This document shows positions 28,055 through 35,440 of a DNA stretch of 64,000 nucleotides, piece after piece (positions within the stretch are counted from its first letter, which is position 1; each line of letters begins with the position of its first letter). The translations under genes and the position numbers were made by a program. The notes beneath the pieces were generated by a model. It was not told the origin of the DNA. It made no database searches and was given only the letters and a program-made list of their open reading frames with translations. This stretch comes from Notoacmeibacter ruber (lineage in GTDB: Bacteria > Pseudomonadota > Alphaproteobacteria > Rhizobiales > Rhizobiaceae), in NCBI RefSeq assembly GCF_003668555.1, contig NZ_RCWN01000001.1, positions 1,598,501 through 1,662,500 on the forward strand, given 5' to 3'.

Positions 28055-28334
28055 TTTTCAGATTTTTTCCGCCCAAGAAAGATCAAATAAAAGCGAGGGA
28101 AAATGCAGCGCACCATCTTCGAACGCCGGGCGGAAATTTTTCTGGCGAAAGAAAGGTGAAACAAACCCAAAATCTTTCTTCGACAAGGCATGGCTAGCCG
28201 TCCCCTGCGTTAGTCTCGAACCTCCTGTTGCCAAGGGGTTCACAATCGTTATGGTGACAGAAATAGTCGTCTGATATCGCTCTTCAGGTTGGAGGCGCGG
28301 TCATTCGATACGTCACACGGGAGAGCGACGAAAT

Positions 28335-29351
28335 ATGACAAACAAACGACTTTTGACCCTTGCCGCCGGCGCCGCTGCCCTGGCTTTCAGCGCCAGTGGT
28401 GCGATGGCTCAGGACTCATGCGGCAGCGTTTCGATGGCCGAATTCGATTGGCCGTCCGGTGAATTGCTGGCCAATGTCGACAAGATTATTTTGGAAGAAG
28501 GCTATGGCTGCGACGTCCAGCTCGTAAATGGCGGGACAACGACCATTTTTGCCTCGATGAACGAGAAGGGCGAGCCGGAAGTAGCTGGCGAACTGTGGAT
28601 CAACGCGGTTCGTGATCTGCTGGAAAAAGGCATCGACGAAGGCGAGCTTAAGATCGTCAATGACGGTCCGATCACCGGTCTCGGCGAAGGCTGGTGGGTC
28701 ACGCCGAAATTCGCAGAAGAGCATCCCGATCTTGATACTGTCGAGAAGCTTCTCGAACATCCCGAACTGTTCCCCTACGCCGAAGATGAATCCAAGGGCG
28801 CTTTTATTGGCTGCCCGGCCGGTTGGGGCTGCCAGCTCATCAACGCCAACATGTACCGCGCCTTCGACATGGAAGAGAAGGGCTGGGAACTCGTCGATCC
28901 GGGTTCGGCGGCGGGCCTCGACGGCTCGATGGCCAAGGCTGCCGAGCGTGGAGAACCGTGGTTCGGCTATTACTGGGCGCCGACGGCGATGATCGGCAAA
29001 TATGAGATGGTCCTGCTCCCGTTTGAGGTGGACTACGCCGGCGACGAGAATTGGAACGGCTGTATCGCTCTGGCGGAACAGGATTGCGAAGACCCGCAGA
29101 AGACCGCGTGGACCAAGTCGGAAGTCCGCACCGTGGTGACCGATGAATTCGCCGAGAAAGCGGGACCCGCGCAGGATTACCTGTCCAAGCGGATTTTCCC
29201 CGGCGAAATCATGAACAAGATGCTCGTCTACATGCAGGACGAGCAGGCCAGCGGCGAGGACGCCGCCTACTACTTCCTCGAAAACCACGAAGATATCTGG
29301 ACGGAATGGGTCTCCGACGAGGTGGTCTCGAAGGTGAAGGAAGAACTGTAA
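28335..29351 (+). CDS. Glycine betaine/choline-type ABC transporter binding protein (OpuAC family)
   Basis: A 338-residue periplasmic protein with a signal peptide cleaved after GAMAQ. The OpuAC fold is shown by VSMAEFDWPSGELLANVDKI, WINAVRDLLEKG, GCPAGWGCQLINANMYRAF and EPWFGYYWAPTAMIG, with many Trp and Tyr residues of the kind that form aromatic boxes around quaternary ammonium groups. The ligand may be glycine betaine, proline betaine or a relative. It is the first gene of the importer operon. Confidence 0.92.
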   Translation: MTNKRLLTLAAGAAALAFSASGAMAQDSCGSVSMAEFDWPSGELLANVDKIILEEGYGCDVQLVNGGTTTIFASMNEKGEPEVAGELWINAVRDLLEKGIDEGELKIVNDGPITGLGEGWWVTPKFAEEHPDLDTVEKLLEHPELFPYAEDESKGAFIGCPAGWGCQLINANMYRAFDMEEKGWELVDPGSAAGLDGSMAKAAERGEPWFGYYWAPTAMIGKYEMVLLPFEVDYAGDENWNGCIALAEQDCEDPQKTAWTKSEVRTVVTDEFAEKAGPAQDYLSKRIFPGEIMNKMLVYMQDEQASGEDAAYYFLENHEDIWTEWVSDEVVSKVKEEL

Positions 29352-29360
29352 GCCGACAAC

Positions 29361-29386
29361 AGGCCGTCCGTTTCGCGGGCGGCCTG
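29361..29386 (+). promoter_or_regulatory. Intercistronic hairpin between binding-protein and permease genes
   Basis: CAGGCCGTCC pairs with GGGCGGCCTG (one G-U pair) around a 6-base loop, starting nine bases after the binding-protein stop. There is no U-tract, so partial termination or 3'-end protection is more likely than full termination. Confidence 0.55.
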
Positions 29387-29438
29387 ATTATCGTGGCGGG
29401 ACTGGTTCGGCTGAAAATCAGATAAATGGGTGGGGCTT

Positions 29439-30329
29439 ATGGAGTTCTTTGACGAATTCCCGACCATGGGCCGGTCGGATCTTCGTGACTTGAAGAAAGC
29501 AATCGATGGCGGTTTCCGCAGTTTCTCGCGCGCTTATGGCGAAGGGCTCGAAAACTTCTTTGATCCGCTTCTTCACTTTCTCGTCTGGTTTGAACGACTC
29601 CTGACCAATACCCCCTGGCCCATTGTGCTGCTGGTCATCTCCGGCCTCGTCTGGCTCGGTTCGCGGTCATGGGTCATGGTCGTTGGCACACTGATCTGCT
29701 TTTCAGTGATCGGTTACCTCGACATGTGGGAAGACACCATGGCCACGCTGGCGATCGTTTCCGTCGCCACGGCCATTTGCATTCTCATCGGCTTGCCCGT
29801 CGGCATCCTGATGGCCCGATCGAACAAGACGCAGGCGGCCATCACACCGATCCTGGACGTGATGCAGACCATTCCCAGCTTCGTCTACCTTATCCCGGTC
29901 GTAATGCTGCTTGGCATCGGCAAGGTGCCCGGCCTCCTGGCCGTTTGCATCTACGCCCTGCCCCCGATGGCGCGCCTCACCAATCTCGGCATCCGCCTTG
30001 TCGACAAGGAGGTGCTGGAAGCCGCGACCGCCTTTGGCGCCGATTATCGTCAGAAGCTTTTCGGTGTTCAGATTCCCCTTGCACTTCCCACCATTTTCGC
30101 CGGCGTGAACCAGACCATCATGATGGCGCTCTCCATGGTCGTCATCGCCTCGCTGATCGGGGTGGCCGGTCTGGGCGTGCCGGTGCTGCGCGCGGTCTCC
30201 AACCAATATCTGGCCCTCGGCCTGATGAACGGCCTCGCCATTGTCGCGCTGGCCATCATATTCGACCGTGTTTCACAACGCTTCGGCCAGCGCATGCAGG
30301 CTCACCGGGACCAGGGAGCGGGCCATTGA
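29439..30329 (+). CDS. Glycine betaine-type ABC transporter permease (ProW/OpuAB family)
   Basis: A 296-residue inner-membrane permease. An amphipathic N-terminus of about 45 residues precedes about seven spans. The family core is PILDVMQTIPSFVYLIPVVM, LPPMARLTNLGIRLVDKEVL and EAATAFGADYRQKLFGVQIP, the last holding the EAA loop. ATG 29439 is three codons into a frame opening at GTG 29430 and is preferred. The stop overlaps the TTG start of the ATPase gene. Confidence 0.93.
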   Translation: MEFFDEFPTMGRSDLRDLKKAIDGGFRSFSRAYGEGLENFFDPLLHFLVWFERLLTNTPWPIVLLVISGLVWLGSRSWVMVVGTLICFSVIGYLDMWEDTMATLAIVSVATAICILIGLPVGILMARSNKTQAAITPILDVMQTIPSFVYLIPVVMLLGIGKVPGLLAVCIYALPPMARLTNLGIRLVDKEVLEAATAFGADYRQKLFGVQIPLALPTIFAGVNQTIMMALSMVVIASLIGVAGLGVPVLRAVSNQYLALGLMNGLAIVALAIIFDRVSQRFGQRMQAHRDQGAGH

Positions 30330-31444
30330 GCGAGAACATCACCATGGCCCCGGCCTCTCCGCCGGAAGAGACGAAGGTCTCGATCCGTAACCTCTATAAG
30401 ATCTTCGGAGAGGACCCGAAATCCGTCATCGACGAAGTTCGGGCCGGAATTTCCAAGAGCGAGCTCCTGGAAAAGCACGGTCATGTCCTCGGACTGAAAA
30501 ACATCAATGTCGATCTTCCGGCCAATCAGCTATCGGTTATCATGGGCCTTTCCGGCTCCGGCAAATCCACCTTGATCCGCCACGTTAATCGTTTGATCGA
30601 CCCGACCGCCGGCGAACTGATCGTCGATGGCGAAAACGTTCTCGAATACGACCAGAAGCAGCTGAAAGAATTTCGCCGCCACAAGATCTCGATGGTATTT
30701 CAGCGCTTCGGCCTGTTTCCCCACCGGACGGTCGCCGAAAATGTCGCTTACGGGCTGACCGTGCAAGGGATCGACAAGAAGAAGGCCGTAGAGACGAGCC
30801 AGCGCTGGATCGACAAGGTCGGCCTTGCGGGCTATGGCGACCATTATCCCAATCAGCTATCGGGCGGCATGCAGCAGCGCGTCGGCCTCGCTCGCGCCCT
30901 CGCAACCGATGCCGAAATCCTCTTGATGGACGAAGCCTTCTCGGCGCTCGATCCGTTGATCCGCACCGACATGCAGAACCTGCTGCTGGAACTTCAACGG
31001 GATCTCCACAAGACCATCATCTTCATCACGCACGATCTCGATGAGGCGCTGAAACTGGCCGATATGCTCGTTATTCTGAAGGATGGCGAGGTCATCCAGC
31101 AGGGCGAGCCGCAGCACATCCTACTCCATCCGAGCGATCCTTACATCGAAGACTTCGTCGCCGACATCAACCGCGCCCGCGTTCTTCGTGTCCGCTCGGT
31201 CATGGAACCGCTGACGACCCCGGATTCCGCCCAGATCGCACGGGCTCAGTCCGGCGAGTATGTCATCGACCACGATCAGACGCTCGAAGACGTGATCGGC
31301 ATATCGCGTGGCGATGTCAGCCACGACTACCTCGTCTTGCGCGATGGTACGCCGGTCGGCACTCTTCACATGAAGGATCTGGTCCGCGCTCTCGTGCCGC
31401 GGGTGCCGGCGAATGCGGATAGTGATAGTGAGGCGGCGGCCTAG
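30326..31444 (+). CDS. Glycine betaine-type ABC transporter ATPase (ProV/OpuAA family)
   Basis: A 372-residue ATPase. An N-terminal extension (KIFGEDPKSV, then VLGLKNINVDL) is typical of ProV. Walker A is GLSGSGKSTL near residue 74, Q-loop VFQRFGLFPHRT near 120, signature LSGGMQQRVGLARAL near 176 and Walker B EILLMDEAFSALD near 196. The C-terminus holds a shortened CBS region (YVIDHDQTLEDVIG, DYLVLRDGTPVGTL), which in OpuA senses ionic strength. TTG at 30326 is chosen because AGGGAG is eight bases upstream and the TTGA overlap couples it to the permease. Confidence 0.94.
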   Translation: MSENITMAPASPPEETKVSIRNLYKIFGEDPKSVIDEVRAGISKSELLEKHGHVLGLKNINVDLPANQLSVIMGLSGSGKSTLIRHVNRLIDPTAGELIVDGENVLEYDQKQLKEFRRHKISMVFQRFGLFPHRTVAENVAYGLTVQGIDKKKAVETSQRWIDKVGLAGYGDHYPNQLSGGMQQRVGLARALATDAEILLMDEAFSALDPLIRTDMQNLLLELQRDLHKTIIFITHDLDEALKLADMLVILKDGEVIQQGEPQHILLHPSDPYIEDFVADINRARVLRVRSVMEPLTTPDSAQIARAQSGEYVIDHDQTLEDVIGISRGDVSHDYLVLRDGTPVGTLHMKDLVRALVPRVPANADSDSEAAA

Positions 31445-31454
31445 CCGCCGTCAC
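31428..31454. terminator. Hairpin at the 3' end of the betaine-transporter operon
   Basis: CGGCGGC (31434-31440) and GCCGCCG (31444-31450) pair around CTA, extended by GTGA/TCAC with a two-base bulge. It overlaps the stop codon of the ATPase gene and lies 18 bases before the end of the convergent L,D-transpeptidase gene, so it could act in both directions. No strong U-tract follows directly. Confidence 0.45.
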
Positions 31455-31471
31455 TGGCGCTCTGGATTAGT

Positions 31472-31900
31472 TTAGTTTTTGATCACGACCCGCATATTGC
31501 CCATACCGACCTGACGCGTCCACTTGAACAGCTGCGCGGCGTGGTTCGGATGAAGACGCACACAGCCATGAGAGGCGGGACGGCCGAGCGAACGGACGGC
31601 ACCTGTCCCATGAATGGCGTACCCACCGTGAAAGAAGATCGAATAGGGCATGGGCGACATGTCGTATTTGCGGCTGTACCACTGCCGATGCATACGCTTC
31701 GCTGAGTAGGTGCCTCGCGGTGTGTAGTAACCTCGACGCGCCGTAGAGACCTTCCATCTGCTCAGCACGCGCCCATTCTTGAGCACCGTCATGCGCTGTT
31801 GGGAGATATCGATCTGTGCAACCAGCCTGGCGGCCGATGCGGACAGTGGACTGACAAAAATAAGAAGTGCGGCGAAAAACGCGACATAAATCGACTTCAT
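31472..31900 (-). CDS. Small L,D-transpeptidase (YkuD domain)
   Basis: A 142-residue exported protein that is little more than a signal peptide and a YkuD domain. MKSIYVAFFAALLIF is the signal core with cleavage after ASA. AQIDISQQRMTVLKNGRVL opens the domain; IHGTGAVRSLGRPASHGCVR contains the catalytic His and Cys. ATG 31900, with GAGGG about five bases upstream, is preferred to the longer frame from 31975. It is the third YkuD protein in this window. Confidence 0.92.
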   Translation of the reverse strand: MKSIYVAFFAALLIFVSPLSASAARLVAQIDISQQRMTVLKNGRVLSRWKVSTARRGYYTPRGTYSAKRMHRQWYSRKYDMSPMPYSIFFHGGYAIHGTGAVRSLGRPASHGCVRLHPNHAAQLFKWTRQVGMGNMRVVIKN

Positions 31901-32129
31901 GAGAACCCTCACACAACCATTCGTACATCCCTTACGCCTCTGCACGCTGCCAGAAATTGAACATGCTTTCATCACAAAACTGCCTTAAAGTAGGCCGTGG
32001 CCATTTCGTCATTGACGAGAAATTCGAGACGTAATTCGTAAATCTCTGTAAATAAAAGCGTTTTCTATCTTTTCTCAAGGTCCCGCATGTCCGTTCAAAC
32101 TTTCGTGAGCGTATCCGCTGACGGTTCCC

Positions 32130-32924
32130 ATGGCTGACCCCGACATTATTTTTGCCGCCCTCATTGCAGTTGGATTTGCGGCAGGGCTTATCGATGCGAT
32201 TGCAGGAGGCGGCGGTCTTCTCACAATTCCCGCGCTTCTGATCGCCGGCCTGCCGCCTGTCACGGCGCTCGGCACGAATAAGCTACAGGCCATGTTCGGC
32301 TCCGGCTCCGCCTGCTTGCGCTATGCCCGCGCCGGAAAGCTCGACTGGGCATTGTGGTGGCCGTTCGCCTTTGTCTCAGGTTTGGCGGCCATGGGGGGCG
32401 CGGCGCTGGCCGGGGTTCTCTCACCCGCTGTCCTCTCGACCCTCCTGCCCTTCTTCCTGATCGTGATCGGCGTCTGGTTCGCCTTCCGGCGAGAGCCGGA
32501 AGAGATCGCAATCGAACGCCCTCGCCTCGGTCGCACCACCTTCGGCATCACCGCCGTTCCATCGATCGGTTTCTACGACGGATTGTTCGGGCCAGGTACG
32601 GGATCGTTCTTCGTTCTCGCCTTTACGACTTTGCGCGGACAGACCCTTCTTCGCGCTACCGCCCACACCAAGCTCATGAACTTCGCCTCCAATATAGGCG
32701 GTCTCGCAGGGTTTCTCGCGCTTGGAGCGGTCGACTGGCGGATCGGGCTATCGATGGGAGTCGCCCAGTTCGTCGGCGCGCGCTGCGGGGCCGCGCTCGC
32801 CATCCGTGGAGGCGGCTGGCTCATTCGTCCATTGCTGACGCTGATCTGCCTGGCCACGGCTCTCAAGCTCCTGTCGGATCAGAACCATCCGGTCGGGCGC
32901 TTCCTTCTCGGCTTGATAAGCTGA
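32130..32924 (+). CDS. TauE/SafE family membrane transporter (second copy in window)
   Basis: A 264-residue inner-membrane protein with about eight spans. The paired signature is GLIDAIAGGGGLLTIPALLI near residue 19 and IGFYDGLFGPGTGSFFVLAF near residue 146; ALGTNKLQAMFGS is the YfcA-subgroup motif. It is clearly a different subgroup from the protein at 23265-24095. The substrate is unknown. It stands alone between the divergent L,D-transpeptidase and the adaptor cluster. Confidence 0.92.
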   Translation: MADPDIIFAALIAVGFAAGLIDAIAGGGGLLTIPALLIAGLPPVTALGTNKLQAMFGSGSACLRYARAGKLDWALWWPFAFVSGLAAMGGAALAGVLSPAVLSTLLPFFLIVIGVWFAFRREPEEIAIERPRLGRTTFGITAVPSIGFYDGLFGPGTGSFFVLAFTTLRGQTLLRATAHTKLMNFASNIGGLAGFLALGAVDWRIGLSMGVAQFVGARCGAALAIRGGGWLIRPLLTLICLATALKLLSDQNHPVGRFLLGLIS

Positions 32925-33100
32925 TTATTATTGGCGGGTTTTACCCTTTGCTAAGACGGCGATAACCGCAAAGTAACGAAGACGCCCTACAAAGGAAGAC
33001 GAAGCGGACAGCCCGCTTCGACGCCCCGGATCAGGTATTGCGTACCGGGGCTCGGTACCTTCGCCATAGTGTGTCGGCGAAGCGCCAGCGTTGAAATGGC

Positions 33101-33140
33101 AAAGCCGTGTTTCACCGGAGATCCGGAGAAACACGGCTTT
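33101..33140 (+). terminator. Very strong hairpin upstream of the adaptor/M50 cluster
   Basis: AAAGCCGTGTTTC and GAAACACGGCTTT are exact 13-base complements enclosing A-CCGG-AGAT-CCGG-A, so nearly all 40 bases pair. TTTTGC follows on the plus strand. It sits 177 bases after the TauE/SafE gene and 68 bases before the adaptor gene, and could terminate read-through into the cluster or form a structured leader. Confidence 0.6.
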
Positions 33141-33207
33141 TGCGTTCTGGGTTGAAAATTTTAATAAATACCCGCTTAAATTGTATCGTGATTCAAGGAG
33201 AACACGT

Positions 33208-33984
33208 ATGCGTGTAGTGGTCGGTATTATTTCAGCCTCTATCTTTCTTCTCTGCAGCTCCGGCTGGGCACAGACATTCGACAAAGAGAAACAGCCTTCC
33301 GCCTTGGATATCAGGGGGCTCGTCAAGGCAAGTGATCGGGTCGAGATCAGCACGGACATTGTTGCTGCCATTACAGAAACGCCCTTTCGAGACGGCGAGC
33401 GATTTCGAAAGGGCGACATTCTGATCCGTCTCGATTGCGGGCAATATCGTGCCGAACTGACGGCAGCGCGTGCGGCGGTCAACTCAGCCCGGCTGGAATA
33501 CAACCAGAAAGTGCAGTTGAAGACCTACGGCGCCGCCGGAAAAGGCGAAGTCGATATCGCGGCTTCTCGTTTCAGACGCAGCGAAGCCGAGGCGGAGGCG
33601 CTGGCCGAAAGGCTCCGCCGCTGCGAGATACCAGCGCCCTTTGACGGGCGGGTTGTTGCCATGAATGTCGCCGTCTCCGAGTTTCCGGAAGGTGGTGGAT
33701 CGCCACTGATGATCGTACTGGACGACCGTAGGCTCGAAATCGAGTTCGTTGCGCCAAGTCACTGGCTGCGCTGGATCGCGGTCGACTGGCCGTTCGCGTT
33801 CGAGGTCGATGAAACGGGCGAGACCTTGAATGGCTCGATCGAACGGATAGCCGCCGAGGTCGATCCGATCAGCCAGACAATCCGCATCATAGGCCGGATC
33901 GACGGCGAAAAAGGCCGGACCCTCGCCGGCATGAGTGGAAACGTTCAGATCCTGAGTGAGACGACCGGCGCGATCTCCAGATGA
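33208..33984 (+). CDS. Periplasmic adaptor (HlyD/RND membrane-fusion family), first gene of M50 cluster
   Basis: A 258-residue exported protein with a signal peptide cleaved near SSGWAQ. The adaptor fold follows: a lipoyl half-motif (IVAAITETPFRDGERFRKGD, ILIRLDCGQYRAEL), a short coiled hairpin (LTAARAAVNSARLEYNQKVQ onward), the second lipoyl half (CEIPAPFDGRVVAMNVAVSE) and a beta-barrel. The hairpin is much shorter than in TolC-linked adaptors. ATG 33208 has AAGGAG seven bases upstream. Its stop overlaps the next start by four bases (ATGA). Confidence 0.88.
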   Translation: MRVVVGIISASIFLLCSSGWAQTFDKEKQPSALDIRGLVKASDRVEISTDIVAAITETPFRDGERFRKGDILIRLDCGQYRAELTAARAAVNSARLEYNQKVQLKTYGAAGKGEVDIAASRFRRSEAEAEALAERLRRCEIPAPFDGRVVAMNVAVSEFPEGGGSPLMIVLDDRRLEIEFVAPSHWLRWIAVDWPFAFEVDETGETLNGSIERIAAEVDPISQTIRIIGRIDGEKGRTLAGMSGNVQILSETTGAISR

Positions 33985-35438
33985 ACAAGTGTGTCCATCC
34001 GAGCCAATTCCCGAAAGCTGCGGATCGTGCCGGCCAAACGGTTCGCCGTCTGAATGCAGACAATCCACCCCAGAGGGTCTCAAGCCGCCTCGCGGCGCTG
34101 CTTCTTTATGAAGGCCGGTTGCGCCAACCGCGCTCACGCGACGGGCTTGGCATCACGATAACCACAGGGCTCAAGGCCGATCTCATACCGGGCCTTGAGC
34201 GCGTCTTTCTCTTTCAGGCAAATGCCGGTGGCGCTCTCCGACTGACCCACGCCAGCGACGTCGCGCAGCCCGACAGGGACGCTCCGGCAATGCAGTGCCT
34301 TGAGAAGGCTGTCGGCATTCACCAGCGCGCAATGCTCTGCATCACCACATTCGGCAAGAATGAATTTCTGCAATCGGGCAATGGGGCTGGCGGTGATTGC
34401 CTGCAAGATGGACCCGCCGGAGCCTTCTTCACTTTGCTGCCGATACCGCTTCGCCATGGCCGCGACGACCGCAGCAATCGCCAGCGGCGTCCCGATTGCA
34501 TCCTGCTTCTCGAAACAGACCGGCCGCTCGAAACGTCCGATCCGGTTCTTCTACGTATCGCGGACGCCTGCAACCACGCGCTTACTCTGTTTCAAAGGCC
34601 TTCGAGCCTTGGCCACCGGCTCAGGCAGAAGCGAACACGTATCACGGTGGCAGCGATGGCCGCGCTCGGCTTGCTGGCATGTGTGCCGGTTCCTTTTTCT
34701 GCTCTCGCCCCGGCGGAGATCGTTGCGGCCGATCCCTTCATTGTCGCCTCCCCTCTGGACGGCATCATTCACGATATTGTGGTTCCGCCAAACGCCACCA
34801 TCAAAGCAGGCGATCTGCTTTTCACCTTCGACGACACGGAACTGGCCGGTCGACGGGCGATCGCTCGTGAAACGCTCTCGGTGGCGCGGGCACGCGAGCA
34901 GCGCCTTCGTCAGGCAGCATTCTCCGAACCGGCGGCGCGGCGCGAACTGGCCGAAGCGGAAGCGGCGCGCCAGATTGCCGAAGCGGAATTGCAGCAGGCC
35001 GAAAATCGTCTGGCGCGCACGAGAGTGCTGGCACAGCGCGGCGGAACCGTTCTCTACAGCCGCCCGGATCATTGGATCGGACGCCCCGTGTCGACCGGCG
35101 AACGCATCATGGAGATTGCCGACCCCAGAGCGGTGAAACTACATGCCGATCTGCCCGTCGGCGATGCGATCGTTCTGGACTCCCATCCGTCACTCCGCTT
35201 CTTTGTTGAGGGGCAGCCGTTTCGTCCGGTGGCCGGCAAGGTTCTCAGCGCCGGGTATCGCGCCGAAGTCACACCGGACCAGCGTCTCGCCTATAAGATA
35301 ACAGCCGAGCTGAGCGACAAAACCGGTCTGCGCATCGGAATGCGCGGCACGGCCCAGTTGCTCGGCAAGAGGGTGGCGCTTGGCTATTATCTGCTTCGCC
35401 GGCCGATTGCAGCGCTGCGGCAGAGGGTGGGGCTTTAG
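33981..35438 (+). CDS. HlyD-family protein with GAF-like N-terminal region, second gene of M50 cluster
   Basis: A 485-residue protein. Residues 1-215 are soluble and by position and pattern (VFLFQANAGGALRLTH, FFTLLPIPLR, CILLLETDRPLETSDPVLLR) look like a degenerate GAF domain; this is inference. One membrane span is at about 221-241. The periplasmic part has the lipoyl motif VASPLDGIIHDIVVPPNATI and IKAGDLLFTFDDTEL, a coiled hairpin (REQRLRQAAFSEPAARRELA onward), the second lipoyl half and a barrel. GAF-HlyD proteins next to M50 proteins recur in other Proteobacteria. Three bases separate it from the M50 gene. Confidence 0.85.
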   Translation: MNKCVHPSQFPKAADRAGQTVRRLNADNPPQRVSSRLAALLLYEGRLRQPRSRDGLGITITTGLKADLIPGLERVFLFQANAGGALRLTHASDVAQPDRDAPAMQCLEKAVGIHQRAMLCITTFGKNEFLQSGNGAGGDCLQDGPAGAFFTLLPIPLRHGRDDRSNRQRRPDCILLLETDRPLETSDPVLLRIADACNHALTLFQRPSSLGHRLRQKRTRITVAAMAALGLLACVPVPFSALAPAEIVAADPFIVASPLDGIIHDIVVPPNATIKAGDLLFTFDDTELAGRRAIARETLSVARAREQRLRQAAFSEPAARRELAEAEAARQIAEAELQQAENRLARTRVLAQRGGTVLYSRPDHWIGRPVSTGERIMEIADPRAVKLHADLPVGDAIVLDSHPSLRFFVEGQPFRPVAGKVLSAGYRAEVTPDQRLAYKITAELSDKTGLRIGMRGTAQLLGKRVALGYYLLRRPIAALRQRVGL

Positions 35439-35440
35439 AA

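Noticed and set aside
34134..34457. Minus-strand frame opposite the GAF-like region of the second HlyD protein
   Set aside because: It reads partly like a protein, but has no ribosome site, and the plus-strand frame is continuous with a clear HlyD protein and coupled starts.
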